Below are positions 1 to 8,312 of a DNA stretch of 64,000 nt, in pieces (positions within the stretch are counted from its first letter, which is position 1; each line of letters opens with the position of its first letter). The position numbers and the translations under genes were made by a program. This stretch comes from Cenarchaeum symbiont of Oopsacas minuta (GTDB taxonomy: Archaea > Thermoproteota > Nitrososphaeria > Nitrososphaerales > Nitrosopumilaceae), in the NCBI GenBank assembly GCA_029948415.1, contig JAJIZT010000001.1, forward strand, positions 552,480 to 616,479. Direction: 5' to 3'. The notes under the pieces are model-generated. The model saw nothing but the letters and a program-made list of their open reading frames with translations. It did not search any database and was not told where the DNA came from.

Positions 1-1203
1 GGCATCATTGTTTGTAGGTGGAATGTCTTTATGCTCAATAAATGCAAAGAGTTTCTGTGGCATTTACCAACCGTTTGATCAACCTCTTCATTTCTGGCAT
101 TTCAAAGCTATGATATCCATCCAACATGCAATCAAATGCGTATTCAAACGCATGCATCACAATTGGCATAGTTTTTAGTATTCTCAAACAACATACACAT
201 CTCTTCATAGAGTTTTCTATATGCACTACCATATCTTATCGCCATGTGTTTAGCAACACGCAGCTCGTGAGCCTAGGCATCGTTGATGCATTCCTCGCTC
301 TTGTACACAGAATATCCATCAGTTACTGTAACACCATAAAATTTGTCCATAACATATGCACCGCGACTCTTGTTCATGATTATTGCAATATTTTTCTTGT
401 ATGTAATGCCACCATGCCCAAACTAATTGTCCATCTCGTGTGTATGATGTCTAATCAATATTGACAAACGGTGATTGGACAACTGTATTTGTTATTGTTT
501 TTGCATCTTTTTCCATTTGATCTGAGACGTTTGCAATTATGGTGGATTTTGTAACAACCAAACCGCATGCTGTTTTGACCAGTTGTGGTATTTGATCATA
601 TGGAATTCTTGTTGACCTGTATTCAGTAACCAGAGCAATTACATTCTTGCAATATGATCCTGATTTTGGTAGATCATTTTCTGCTTTACATACGTGTTTG
701 CAGTTTGTACATACGCATATGCTGATTTCATGTCTAGTCTCTTCTACAACTGCTGGTCATAATGTCACGTGTTTTTGTGTATGAATGTTTCATGGTGTCG
801 CCACAACTGCATTTGGTATTTTTCATGGTATGAGTTATGGTACTAGTGTTTGCGTGATGTTCCTTTGTGGCCTAGACTGCCGCCTGATTTTTTTGGTGAG
901 TGGTAATTCGCCGTTTTCTCTTGCCTTGCGTTTTTCTTTTAGATATAAGTGAGCGTATAGAGAGTTGGGGTTTTCATAATATGCGAGTTGATTCTGGAGA
1001 AGTGTGTTTTCCTTACTCAGCATATCCACCTGATCTGTCAATTTTGCTATTGTTTCATTTGTCTTTTCTGTAAAAACTCTCAGGTATCTTTCAATTCACT
1101 GTTTGTCGAATGTCTACTCATGGAATGGATGGGTTATTGATAATACTTATCTATATGATCGTGTGTTATTGACTAATTTGTTAGTCATGAGCTGACCTCA
1201 TAC
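1..1203 (-). mobile_element. Decayed IS66-like insertion sequence (copy 1, left part outside the window)
   Basis: The minus strand carries broken pieces of an IS66-type transposase. Positions 35-232 encode a stretch with AFEYAFDCMLDGYHSFEMPE that is nearly identical to the C-terminal part of a second relic at 44506-44892. Positions 835-1041 encode the N-terminal end of the transposase. Frames are interrupted throughout, so it cannot be functional. The right end at 1193-1203 reads TGACCTCATAC, the same terminus as the relic at 44491-45395 and as the 85-bp MITEs near 42.7 kb. Just inside it lies the small inverted repeat TGACTAA-TTTG-TTAGTCA. This copy keeps a middle section of roughly 500 bp (about 240-735) that the other copy has lost. 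The left end lies outside the window. Confidence 0.75.
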
Positions 1204-1208
1204 CAAAG

Positions 1209-1673
1209 ATGCATATTCATATTTATATTCAAAGAATACTGTTAGATCACGTGCGAATAGATGATAGAGGTAGTCCAGACTATGAGTCAGTTCGACTTCA
1301 TTATATAGGTCTTGTAGATCCTTATGCTATAGAAGGACTAATGATCTTATCTTCTACAGACGGAAGAGAATTTATGATGCGTGCATTTTCTGGAGAAATT
1401 GCCAAACACATCAAATCATTCTCTAAAGGTAATGATAAAACACAGACAATCTATTCAATGTTTGAAGAAATGTGCGAACAAAACGGCGACATTCTTGTCA
1501 AAGTGAAAATATACGAGAGTGGAGATGCGTTGCGAGCAAACCTGTACTTTACGGGAAAAAAAGACACCATCTTGAGAAACTATAGGGCATCGGATGCTGT
1601 AGCATTGGCAATTTTTTATGGTGTACCAATATTGATTCGTAGTACGTTGCTAAAAGAAAAACTCAATGCCTAG
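1209..1673 (+). CDS. DUF151 / bifunctional nuclease (BFN) domain protein
   Basis: A 154-residue protein almost entirely made of the BFN (DUF151) fold. Visible family features are the central MRAFSGEIAKHI segment, VKVKIYESGDALRANLYF, and the C-terminal RASDAVALAIFYGVPILI signature. The family is linked to nuclease activity in some plant and bacterial members; the archaeal role is not established. The chosen ATG lies only 6 bp after the terminus of the IS66-like relic, so the native 5' end or promoter may have been replaced. A GTG at 1251 (VRIDDRG) is an alternative start close to where homology should begin. Its stop shares the tetranucleotide CTAG with the stop of convergent purP. Confidence 0.8.
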   Translation: MHIHIYIQRILLDHVRIDDRGSPDYESVRLHYIGLVDPYAIEGLMILSSTDGREFMMRAFSGEIAKHIKSFSKGNDKTQTIYSMFEEMCEQNGDILVKVKIYESGDALRANLYFTGKKDTILRNYRASDAVALAIFYGVPILIRSTLLKEKLNA

Positions 1674-2755
1674 GTAAGAATTTTTCCAAGGCTATTCTCA
1701 TCAATTGCTCGTCTTATCTCCATAGCTATACGTCTGCCAATTCCAAACGTCTGACCATACTGATATTTTGTATATGGGCTAGTTGTTGCAACTATGGGGT
1801 TACCTGGAACTCTTAGAGATACATCATATACAACTAGTTCCAAATCACGTGTTATGACGCTCTGAAGGGAGAATGGTCCTATTATTCCTGGTGGATATTC
1901 TTTCTTTACGGCTTTGACAAATTTTTCACCCATAACAAAAACTTTCTCAAGGAGTGATTCACGTATACTAGCTGGCGTATGACCAACTTCTATATTTTGT
2001 AAATCGATGGAGCTCATCTCTAGTTGTTGTGCTGCAGGAATGGCGTTAAAATCATGCATGTTTGTTTGCAAGCGCCGTTCTATACCGATAAAATCAACAT
2101 CGTTGGATATGGGAGTATGAAAATAATTAAAATTCATATAAGTTCCGATAACTAGCTCTTCGATGCTTGCTTTTTGTAGTTCTTTACGAGATATTAGACC
2201 TTTTTTTATCCTTTTTTCAGATTTTTCCGCATAATCTTTTGGAGATGTTACAGTAAAAAATGCTCTCTCTAGCTTGCGATTTTTTTCCTGTACCTTTACT
2301 ATGGCTGACGTGTTTATGTCCTTGGGGTTTGAAAAGATTTTTGGATATCGTATACCAGCTTTTTTGAGTAGTCGATATTGATCTTTGCGTTCTTCGGCGC
2401 GGAACAGCATTCTATTCCCAAATATAGGAACTGTAAATTTTTTTTCAATCGTCTCGTATCCAAGATATGCTGTAAGTGATCTGTGCGGAACAACTATGGT
2501 GTCCGTTGAAATCATCTTCTTTTGAGCTCTAGCTTTGGCCATATCTGAGAATTTTTCAACTGTTATTATCTCATCTGCTATTCTTGAAAACTTTTTGTAT
2601 GGTCTTTCACGCCCTTTTTGACAAAACACTATAGTCTCAAACCCCTCATCTTTTGCTCCATCCATTATCTCAAGAGCAGAGTGACTGCCAAGAACACCTA
2701 TGCGTGGATTTTCATAATTTGAAACAATTTTTGCTATCTCGCTCTTTCTCACCAT
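1670..2755 (-). CDS. purP: 5-formaminoimidazole-4-carboxamide ribonucleotide synthetase PurP
   Basis: A 361-residue ATP-grasp enzyme of the archaeal PurP family, which makes FAICAR from AICAR with formate and ATP in purine biosynthesis, in place of the folate-dependent PurH step. The N-terminal segment IGVLGSHSALEIMDGAKDEG, the VPHRSLTAYLGY motif, FGNRMLFRAEE and the C-terminal GPFSLQSVITRDLELVVYDV stretch are typical of the family, and the length matches. The gene is convergent with the DUF151 gene and both stops share one CTAG. Upstream lies a 42-residue gene on the same strand. The cytosolic role follows from the family. Confidence 0.92.
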   Translation of the reverse strand: MVRKSEIAKIVSNYENPRIGVLGSHSALEIMDGAKDEGFETIVFCQKGRERPYKKFSRIADEIITVEKFSDMAKARAQKKMISTDTIVVPHRSLTAYLGYETIEKKFTVPIFGNRMLFRAEERKDQYRLLKKAGIRYPKIFSNPKDINTSAIVKVQEKNRKLERAFFTVTSPKDYAEKSEKRIKKGLISRKELQKASIEELVIGTYMNFNYFHTPISNDVDFIGIERRLQTNMHDFNAIPAAQQLEMSSIDLQNIEVGHTPASIRESLLEKVFVMGEKFVKAVKKEYPPGIIGPFSLQSVITRDLELVVYDVSLRVPGNPIVATTSPYTKYQYGQTFGIGRRIAMEIRRAIDENSLGKILT

Positions 2756-2825
2756 GTGAAAATATAAAATAATTCATAATATAACTATAGACGTCTTGCC
2801 TAAACCCACTCATATTTTGATCTTG

Positions 2826-2954
2826 TTATTTGCGTTTTATGATGAGATTATCTAATGCTTGTCCAACATCTGTCATACCGAGACTTTTTGCCAATTTTGA
2901 TATTGCATCGTATTGATCTCTTGTGCAACAAATTGGTATTGTACGTTTTTCCAT
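2826..2954 (-). CDS. Small conserved-type protein, 42 residues
   Basis: An intact small reading frame that begins MEKRTIPICCTRDQYDAISK and ends with NLIIKRK. It has a basic N-terminus, a Cys-Cys pair and a predicted helix-turn-helix-like pattern (DQYDAISKLAKSLGM followed by VGQALDNLI). This resembles the very small ribbon-helix-helix or antitoxin-like proteins of archaea, but I cannot assign a family. It lies between purP and the LOG-like gene, with an AT-rich stretch upstream (TATTATTTAA region near 2969-2980) that could drive both this gene and the divergent one. Good codon structure and the otherwise empty interval support it being real. Confidence 0.55.
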   Translation of the reverse strand: MEKRTIPICCTRDQYDAISKLAKSLGMTDVGQALDNLIIKRK

Positions 2955-3001
2955 GTATGATATATGATAATATTATTTAATATCCTTTGCTATGGGCTAG
3001 T

Positions 3002-3517
3002 ATGCTCAAACGTGCACAGATATTGGTTATCGGTCATAACGAGTCTGGATGCACTGCCGATCATGAAAAAATTGCATACGAGACAGGTGCCAATGTGGCA
3101 AAATTAGGTGCTACTCTCATAACCGGAGGACTTGGAGGAGTAATGCAATCTTCGTGTAAAGGTGCAAACGAGGCAGGTGGTATTGCAATAGGGGTGTTGC
3201 CACACAACAAACGTGGCGAAGAGAATGAATTCTGTAACGTGGTAATTCCTACTGGATTAGGATATGCTCGAGATTTTGTAAATGCTCTATCAGCTGATGC
3301 TGTAATAATAATAGGTGGAGGTGCTGGAACGCTCTCTGAAATGTGTGCAGCATACATGTATGATCGACCGATGGTTGCAATACGCGGTACGGGGGGAATG
3401 GCAGATGAATATGTTGGAAAATATATGGATTACAGGAAAAAATTTCTAATACGCGGAGCCGATTCCCCTATAGTTGCAGTAAAGACTGCGTTAAAACTAT
3501 GCGGACATGGTGTATAA
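3002..3517 (+). CDS. LOG-like / TIGR00725-type Rossmann protein
   Basis: A protein of about 171 residues in the lysine-decarboxylase-like (LOG) superfamily. It shows GLGGVMQSSCKGANEAGG, the nucleotide-binding PGG-like loop, and the GGGAGTLSEMCAAY motif that carries the catalytic Glu and the phosphate-binding glycines. Members hydrolyse nucleoside monophosphates to free base and ribose 5-phosphate or bind nucleotides; the substrate here is unknown. I chose the ATG at 3002 (MLKRAQILVIG) over an upstream TTG at 2987 because the Rossmann strand starts there. An AT-rich TATTTAATA element lies about 25 nt before it. The 3' end overlaps the convergent dehydrogenase gene by 21 bp. Confidence 0.82.
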   Translation: MLKRAQILVIGHNESGCTADHEKIAYETGANVAKLGATLITGGLGGVMQSSCKGANEAGGIAIGVLPHNKRGEENEFCNVVIPTGLGYARDFVNALSADAVIIIGGGAGTLSEMCAAYMYDRPMVAIRGTGGMADEYVGKYMDYRKKFLIRGADSPIVAVKTALKLCGHGV

Positions 3518-4636
3518 CATGGGATCGGGTTTGTAAAAAGATCCATATTTTATCTCAAATTTTTCAAGATGAGAAATAATTTTATCCATGCCAAATTCTT
3601 TTGCAGTCTCAAATATGGGTTTTTTTAACCCTAATCCTAGATTTGCAGCCTTTTCAATCTCAGCAGTATCACTTACTTTATTTGTGATGAGCCATGCGGC
3701 ATTGTTTAACATATTTGCCAATAGTGGGAGCGGATCGTATTTTTTGGCAAGCTCTATGGTTATTTTAACTCGTTCATAATTGTCTTTTGAATACGAGTAA
3801 AAACCTTCTCTAGATTTTTTTCCCAACTTTCCTGCCTTGAAGAGCTCTTCTATCTTGCGGTGAGGATTTACGACTTTTGCATCGCGTAGATGCATCTCAA
3901 AAGTAGCTTTGTGCATTACATCCATGCCAGTAAAGTCTGATAACTCAAATATTCCCATAGGGAATCCCATAGAAAATTTAAACGCTGAATCAATCTCTTC
4001 CATGCTTGCTCTAGTACGATCCATCTCGTGGCAGGCTTCGTGAGCCATGGGGATGAAAAGTCTATTCACTATGAATCCTGGAACGTCCTTGCGACATGTT
4101 ACGGATTCTTTACTTAAAGATTTTACAAATTTTACTATATCATCTGTTACTATGGAATCTGTTTCTATTCCTGGTATGATCTCAACTAGTTTCATAAGCT
4201 GTGGCGGATTGAAAAAATGTATTCCTATAAATCTCTCAGGTTTTACCATGGTCTTTGCAATCTCTGTTATGGGAAGCGTACTAGTATTGGATGCAAATAC
4301 TGCATCTTTTGAAGCAGCTGAATCTAATTCTGCATAGACTTTTTTCTTTAAATCCATAATCTCAGGCACAGCCTCTATCACCAAGTCACATTTTCCAACG
4401 GCTTTTTTCAAATCTGTTTGGGGTGTTATTCTGCCGTATATCTTGTCGGCACTTTCTACATCAATCTTATCTTTTTCAACCATTTTGTCAAGACTCCAGC
4501 GTATTTTTTTCATGGCATTGTCTAAAAATTCCTGCTTTATATCGCGCAACACAACATCATAACCTGCAGTTGCTACAACTTGTGCTATTCCATGTCCCAT
4601 TATACCTGAACCTAGAATTGTTATGTTTTTGAACAC
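3497..4636 (-). CDS. hbd: 3-hydroxyacyl-CoA / 3-hydroxybutyryl-CoA dehydrogenase
   Basis: A 379-residue NAD-dependent 3-hydroxyacyl-CoA dehydrogenase. The N-terminal Rossmann loop reads ITILGSGIMGHGIAQVVA. The active-site region SNTSTLPITEI...RFIGIHFFNPP follows, then the C-terminal dimerisation domain (PGFIVNRLF; GFPMGIFELSDFTGMDV). In ammonia-oxidising thaumarchaea such enzymes serve the 3-hydroxypropionate/4-hydroxybutyrate carbon-fixation cycle by oxidising 3-hydroxybutyryl-CoA; I infer that role here. The start is taken as GTG at 4636 because the Rossmann fold begins at once and an upstream extension would be unrelated sequence. It shares an intergenic region with the divergent zinc-finger gene, where one TTATAAAG box lies about 28 nt from each start. 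Confidence 0.88.
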   Translation of the reverse strand: MFKNITILGSGIMGHGIAQVVATAGYDVVLRDIKQEFLDNAMKKIRWSLDKMVEKDKIDVESADKIYGRITPQTDLKKAVGKCDLVIEAVPEIMDLKKKVYAELDSAASKDAVFASNTSTLPITEIAKTMVKPERFIGIHFFNPPQLMKLVEIIPGIETDSIVTDDIVKFVKSLSKESVTCRKDVPGFIVNRLFIPMAHEACHEMDRTRASMEEIDSAFKFSMGFPMGIFELSDFTGMDVMHKATFEMHLRDAKVVNPHRKIEELFKAGKLGKKSREGFYSYSKDNYERVKITIELAKKYDPLPLLANMLNNAAWLITNKVSDTAEIEKAANLGLGLKKPIFETAKEFGMDKIISHLEKFEIKYGSFYKPDPMLYTMSA

Positions 4637-4661
4637 CAACAGTAAGAATATACAAGTATCC

Positions 4662-4669
4662 TTTATAAT
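4662..4669. promoter_or_regulatory. Probable bidirectional TATA box
   Basis: The element TTTATAAT on the plus strand reads ATTATAAA on the minus strand. Its centre is about 27 nt from the ATG at 4692 (plus) and about 29 nt from the GTG at 4636 (minus). Both distances fit leaderless archaeal transcripts, so a single box could serve both divergent genes. This is inference from spacing only. Confidence 0.5.
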
Positions 4670-4691
4670 GTATTGTGACTGTGCCAAAAAC

Positions 4692-4859
4692 ATGGGATTA
4701 TTTAGACGTGATAAGAAAAAAATTATAGAGACAAAATGTAAAATATGTGATATGGAAATGCATAAACCTGAACGATTAGAACGCCACATAAAAAAAGCTC
4801 ATGCAAATGTGCCACAAAGTAAACCCGACGAACGCGGCTCTGATGGGGGTCTGTGGTAG
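4692..4859 (+). CDS. Small C2H2 zinc-finger protein
   Basis: A 55-residue protein with one classic-looking zinc finger: CKICDMEMHKPERLERHIKKAH, that is C-x2-C-x12-H-x4-H. A basic N-terminus (MGLFRRDKKK) precedes it, and a hydrophilic tail follows. Small single-finger proteins of this type are common in thaumarchaea; binding to nucleic acid is expected but the target is unknown. The start at 4692 is preferred over ATG 4668 because a TATA-like box lies about 27 nt upstream, which fits a leaderless message. It precedes a small membrane-protein gene by only 4 nt, so the two are probably co-transcribed. Confidence 0.75.
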   Translation: MGLFRRDKKKIIETKCKICDMEMHKPERLERHIKKAHANVPQSKPDERGSDGGLW

Positions 4860-4863
4860 ATTA

Positions 4864-5133
4864 ATGGAACAAGACAGAAAACATGCCATTATAATTGGTG
4901 GAGTATTTTTGGCCGTGGGATTGGTAATGGCTACTGTCGTATTTCCATTTTGGAATCTTATACGCGAAGACATCTATGAAGAAGTTATAATATTGGCAAA
5001 TGATGATGGTACATGTTATGCTGAATCATACGATCTGACTGCAAAAACTATATCGGATTGTACAGCACACAAAGGAGACGTTGTTAATATAAAATATGGT
5101 CGTGATCTTGCATGGGCCGTAATAGTAGAGTAG
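4864..5133 (+). CDS. Small single-pass membrane protein
   Basis: An 89-residue protein. A short charged N-terminus (MEQDRKHA) precedes one strong membrane helix, IIIGGVFLAVGLVMATVVF, at about residues 9-27. The rest is a soluble domain of about 60 residues rich in beta-strand-forming sequence (EEVIILANDDGTCYAESYDL). No enzyme motif is visible. The gene starts 4 nt after the zinc-finger gene and its end overlaps the HIT gene by 22 bp, so the three probably form an operon. I cannot name a function. The protein is likely anchored in the cytoplasmic membrane with the C-terminal domain outside, judged by charge distribution. Confidence 0.7.
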   Translation: MEQDRKHAIIIGGVFLAVGLVMATVVFPFWNLIREDIYEEVIILANDDGTCYAESYDLTAKTISDCTAHKGDVVNIKYGRDLAWAVIVE

Positions 5134-5561
5134 ATAATATCGTGTTTGATGAGCATTGTGTATTTTGTAGTATAATTTCAGGTGACATTTCTGCAAAAAT
5201 TGTGGCCGATACAAAGAGTTCAATTGCTTTTATGGATGCATTTCCATTATCCATAGGACATGTTGTAATAATACCTCGCAGACATTGTAAAAAAATACAG
5301 GATATGGATACAGTAGAATGTACAGACTTGTTTGGACTTGTACAGCGCGTGATAAAAAAAGTAGATACTCTGACAGGATCCACACTTGTGGCTATACATA
5401 ACGGCAAAGAAAGTGGACAAGAAATTCCACATGTACATGTTCATCTTGTACCTCGTAGTAAAAATGATGGAGCTGGACCTGTACACAGCATGTTTGGTAA
5501 AATTTCTGTACGAGAAAAAGATATCAAAAAAGCGTATGATCTAATACGATGTGATAACTAG
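5112..5561 (+). CDS. HIT family nucleotide hydrolase/transferase
   Basis: A 149-residue histidine-triad protein. The defining motif HVHVHLVPR lies near the C-terminus (about residue 107), preceded by the family's N-terminal CVFCSIISGDI zinc-type motif, the FPLSIGHVVIIPRRH strand, and HNGKESGQEIPHVH. HIT proteins hydrolyse nucleotide phosphoramidates or dinucleoside polyphosphates; the exact substrate cannot be told. The start at ATG 5112 overlaps the preceding gene, and GTG 5142 (VFDEHCVFC) is an alternative. Its stop shares CTAG with the stop of the convergent DnaJ-ferredoxin gene. Confidence 0.9.
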   Translation: MGRNSRVDNIVFDEHCVFCSIISGDISAKIVADTKSSIAFMDAFPLSIGHVVIIPRRHCKKIQDMDTVECTDLFGLVQRVIKKVDTLTGSTLVAIHNGKESGQEIPHVHVHLVPRSKNDGAGPVHSMFGKISVREKDIKKAYDLIRCDN

Positions 5562-6190
5562 AACGGATAGAGTCTTTCATCGGCGTTCAAATCATCAACT
5601 GATATTGCCTTTGTAGGACATGTTTCTGCGGCATTCATAATTTTGTCTAGGCTAGCTCCACACCTGTTATGTACGGTGGACTTTGGATTCATCTGTTTCT
5701 CTTTGTCTATAGAAAATACTCCTGGTGCTATTATCTCACAGCTGCAACAACCTATGCAAAGACTAGACTCAACTTTTACTGCAATATTTGGTAGTTCATC
5801 TGTTTCTCGTCTGTTGTGAAATTTGCCTTTGGAATCTGTTTTACTCGTAAATTTTTTATACTCTGCCCAAAATTTGCGTTCATACTCTGCCCAAAACTCA
5901 TCATTATCTTCAAACTCTTTTGTATATTTTGACCAGTCCTGTTCTGGTGGGTCTTTTGACTGTGCAGCCCCCCATTGGTTTTTGTGACTAGTTGGTACAC
6001 GTACTTTGGCTGGTTTAACGTGTACTGATTTGAGTATTTCATATGCTTTGGCAACTTTTTTAAATTCCGTACTGTTGCCACTGCGATCTGGATGTAATTT
6101 TAGCGCCATTTTGCGGTATGCTGATTTTACCTTGGATGATTCGGCACCATACTCTAGTTGTAAAATTCTATATGCTTCTTTATCATCCAT
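5558..6190 (-). CDS. DnaJ-ferredoxin fusion protein (DnaJ-Fer)
   Basis: A 210-residue two-domain protein. Residues 1-70 are a J-domain with helix II/III and the HPD motif intact (KLHPDRSGNS). A charged linker with FWAEYERKFWAEY repeats follows. Residues about 135-210 form a 4Fe-4S ferredoxin domain (CIGCCSCEIIAPGVF, later ETCPTKAI). J-domains stimulate DnaK ATPase; the iron-sulfur part may link chaperoning to redox state. Such fusions are known in chloroplasts and in Thaumarchaeota, where published work proposed acquisition from a chloroplast lineage. That makes it a lineage marker. The promoter region before 6190 is AT-rich. Confidence 0.9.
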   Translation of the reverse strand: MDDKEAYRILQLEYGAESSKVKSAYRKMALKLHPDRSGNSTEFKKVAKAYEILKSVHVKPAKVRVPTSHKNQWGAAQSKDPPEQDWSKYTKEFEDNDEFWAEYERKFWAEYKKFTSKTDSKGKFHNRRETDELPNIAVKVESSLCIGCCSCEIIAPGVFSIDKEKQMNPKSTVHNRCGASLDKIMNAAETCPTKAISVDDLNADERLYPF

Positions 6191-6232
6191 GAAAGATTAT
6201 ATGTATGGATCTTTAAAAATGATCATTCGAAT

Positions 6233-6682
6233 TTAGATCTTTTTAGTTATTGTGCCTGTGTCATTTGATTCATACCATGAAGTGTTAAACGCATTACGTG
6301 AATTTGAGAAATTCATTGCAACGTGGGAAAAAATAGTGTTCTTTTTGACAGATCCATGTGTATGGAGAGTCCCTGCAGGTATATATGCAATAGAACCCTC
6401 ATGTAACAATATCTTCTTTTTTAATTTTACCTTGAATGGTGGTGTTTTTTTGCCTTTGGAATATGTGACAAGACTTCCAACACCATTAGTAACTATGAGC
6501 ATCTGTCCTGATGTATGTGCATGTATCTTTGTTCTAGCACCATTGTAAAATTTGACATGCAAAACATCTGCTTCTTTTGGTTTTGGTGCAACTGAAATCA
6601 ATCGAAGGGAAACTTTACCTGTAAAATAATTTGGATTAACTTTTTTAATTGTCGCTTTTTTTGTGATATTATCTGATTTCAT
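6233..6682 (-). CDS. Cupin domain protein
   Basis: A 149-residue single cupin. The metal-binding pattern is recognisable: KIHAHTSGQMLIVTNGVGSL (motif 1, with two His and the G-x-G turn) and EGSIAYIPAGTLHTHGS (motif 2, with the PxGxxH turn). Cupins bind a metal and range from isomerases to sensors, so no substrate can be given. The start at 6682 (MKSDNITKK) is chosen because an ATTATATAA box lies about 26 nt upstream on this strand. It is divergent from the gene at 6797 and downstream of nothing obvious, so it is probably monocistronic. Confidence 0.82.
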   Translation of the reverse strand: MKSDNITKKATIKKVNPNYFTGKVSLRLISVAPKPKEADVLHVKFYNGARTKIHAHTSGQMLIVTNGVGSLVTYSKGKKTPPFKVKLKKKILLHEGSIAYIPAGTLHTHGSVKKNTIFSHVAMNFSNSRNAFNTSWYESNDTGTITKKI

Positions 6683-6796
6683 ACCATACTGTGAACATGT
6701 GATTATATAATTTAACGGAAAAAATACCCAATAATTTAATACGTATAACGTCCAATACAAAATGTGGGAATTAAAGTCACAGTACTATTGTGTAAG

Positions 6797-7450
6797 ATGA
6801 ATTTGGAAGATGCGACAAAGTTAGTTGACTCAAAAAAATCCTCACAGTTTGGCACTCCATTTGGAAGGCCAAAAAAAAGCCAGATTCACATACATTCGGT
6901 CTCACTCGTATACGAACCAATACTGATGGTATCTGGTTCTTATTCTGCAAATTATTACAGAAAAACAATCCATCCGATAAAAGTGGATAACAACGTAGAA
7001 GAAGTAGTTATAGGTCCAGACATATTCGAGGTTCGCAAGAGATCAAAACTTTCTAAACTTGTAAACTCGTCAGGAAAACGCATCATAGATTTGGATCTTG
7101 AAGAGCATGTATTTGTAAAAAATAAAGGAGTATTGTATTTGGATCATCATGGAAGACGACTTGAAGCTATGCCATATACTATAGATAGTAAATCTATAGA
7201 AAGCTATGGTTCAAAAATTTTGGCTAGAGAAAAGACACGTGAGCATGAAGTTGAACATGATGATGCAGCGATAATGCTAAAGAGAATTTTAAAAAATATG
7301 CCAAAATCTAAGATAAAAAATCTCGAAGAACATTTTGATCTAGAAAAAATATCCATGTTATACGTTCCAGTATATGAGGCAAGACTAGTTGGTCCATCTA
7401 AAAAAATACGCATAATGCGGATAGATGCAGCACGAAAAAAAATACTTTGA
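6797..7450 (+). CDS. Conserved-type hypothetical protein, 217 residues
   Basis: I do not recognise this protein. It is soluble, with alternating beta-rich segments (IHIHSVSLVYEPILMVSGSY) and a C-terminal charged helix-rich part (DDAAIMLKRILKNMPKSKI), ending in a strand with VPVYEARLVGP. It has no membrane helix or cysteine cluster. The start at ATG 6797 (MNLEDATKLVDSKK) is favoured; an in-frame GTG at 6764 would add 11 unlikely residues. The stop abuts the stop of the convergent TPR gene with no spare base. The codon pattern and length leave little doubt that it is expressed. Confidence 0.7.
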   Translation: MNLEDATKLVDSKKSSQFGTPFGRPKKSQIHIHSVSLVYEPILMVSGSYSANYYRKTIHPIKVDNNVEEVVIGPDIFEVRKRSKLSKLVNSSGKRIIDLDLEEHVFVKNKGVLYLDHHGRRLEAMPYTIDSKSIESYGSKILAREKTREHEVEHDDAAIMLKRILKNMPKSKIKNLEEHFDLEKISMLYVPVYEARLVGPSKKIRIMRIDAARKKIL

Positions 7451-8260
7451 TTATAACAGCTTTGAATATTTGGGATCTGTCAGCATAGAATCAAACATTT
7501 TTTCTTCTGCGATCCATCGTTTTACAGTTTTTGAATCTTTTTTTATAGCAGCTTGTAACCTATCTGCAGCTCTATCGTATTCACCAACTGCTGCAAAACT
7601 TCGTGCCTTTGCATATTCGAGCGGAGCATTTCCTTGATGGTGTTCGGAGATCTGTTCATAAATTTTCTGTGCTTCTTTATGTCTTCCAAGCTCTGCTAAT
7701 TCTATTCCTTCATGAAGTTCCGCATCTGCATGTCCATGTTCTGATTTACGAACAGTACGAAAGCACTTTAATGCTTCTTCATGTCGTCCAAGCTTGCCGT
7801 ATACAATACCTGCATAAAATTTTGGAGCTGATTTACCAGAGTTTAATCTAACTGCAGTTTCTAAACTTGCAATGGCTTCTTCATGCCGTCCTAGTCTGTC
7901 AAGTAAAACTCCTAGGTTGAAATGTGCTGGTGCATATCGCTGATCTAACTTTATGGCTTTTTTATAGTGCAGATCAGCTCCATCCGTATCTCCAAGTTCT
8001 GCCATAGCTATTGCCTTGTTGTTTAGAGCTGTAACGTTTTCTGGATCAAGTCCAAGTGCCTCGTTAAAACATGTTATGGCATCAGAATATTTTCCAAGCT
8101 GATTAAAAGCGATCCCTCTACTAAATTGAGCTTGCCAGTTGTTTGGATCTTGTTTTATCGCATGACCTAAAAGCACAGCTGCTGCTTTTGGTTGGTTTTT
8201 TCGTAACATGTTGATGCCTTGCCGAGTCAACACTTTTGGATCTTCTTTTTTACCAAACAT
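7451..8260 (-). CDS. TPR repeat protein
   Basis: A 269-residue protein built from about seven tetratricopeptide repeats. Successive units show the W/L-G-Y/A-A pattern, for example AFNQLGKYSDAITCFNEAL, AMAELGDTDGADLHYKKAI, LLDRLGRHEEAIASLETAV and VYGKLGRHEEALKCFRTVR. There is no signal peptide or membrane helix, so it is cytosolic and probably a scaffold for protein-protein contacts. The last segment (EEKMFDSMLTDPKYSKLL) is a typical capping helix. The partner is unknown. It lies upstream of nothing on its strand except its convergent neighbour, and starts 52 nt after the end of the aminotransferase gene, so the two may be co-transcribed. Confidence 0.9.
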   Translation of the reverse strand: MFGKKEDPKVLTRQGINMLRKNQPKAAAVLLGHAIKQDPNNWQAQFSRGIAFNQLGKYSDAITCFNEALGLDPENVTALNNKAIAMAELGDTDGADLHYKKAIKLDQRYAPAHFNLGVLLDRLGRHEEAIASLETAVRLNSGKSAPKFYAGIVYGKLGRHEEALKCFRTVRKSEHGHADAELHEGIELAELGRHKEAQKIYEQISEHHQGNAPLEYAKARSFAAVGEYDRAADRLQAAIKKDSKTVKRWIAEEKMFDSMLTDPKYSKLL

Positions 8261-8312
8261 CGGATATGCTACAATACCTCCTTTTATTCAAGTTTGCCAT
8301 ATGAGGTTCTGT

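Noticed and set aside
126-464. Plus-strand frame of 112 codons inside the IS66-like relic
   Set aside because: It lies opposite transposase fragments, and its composition (many His, Ile, Cys) is that of an antisense shadow.
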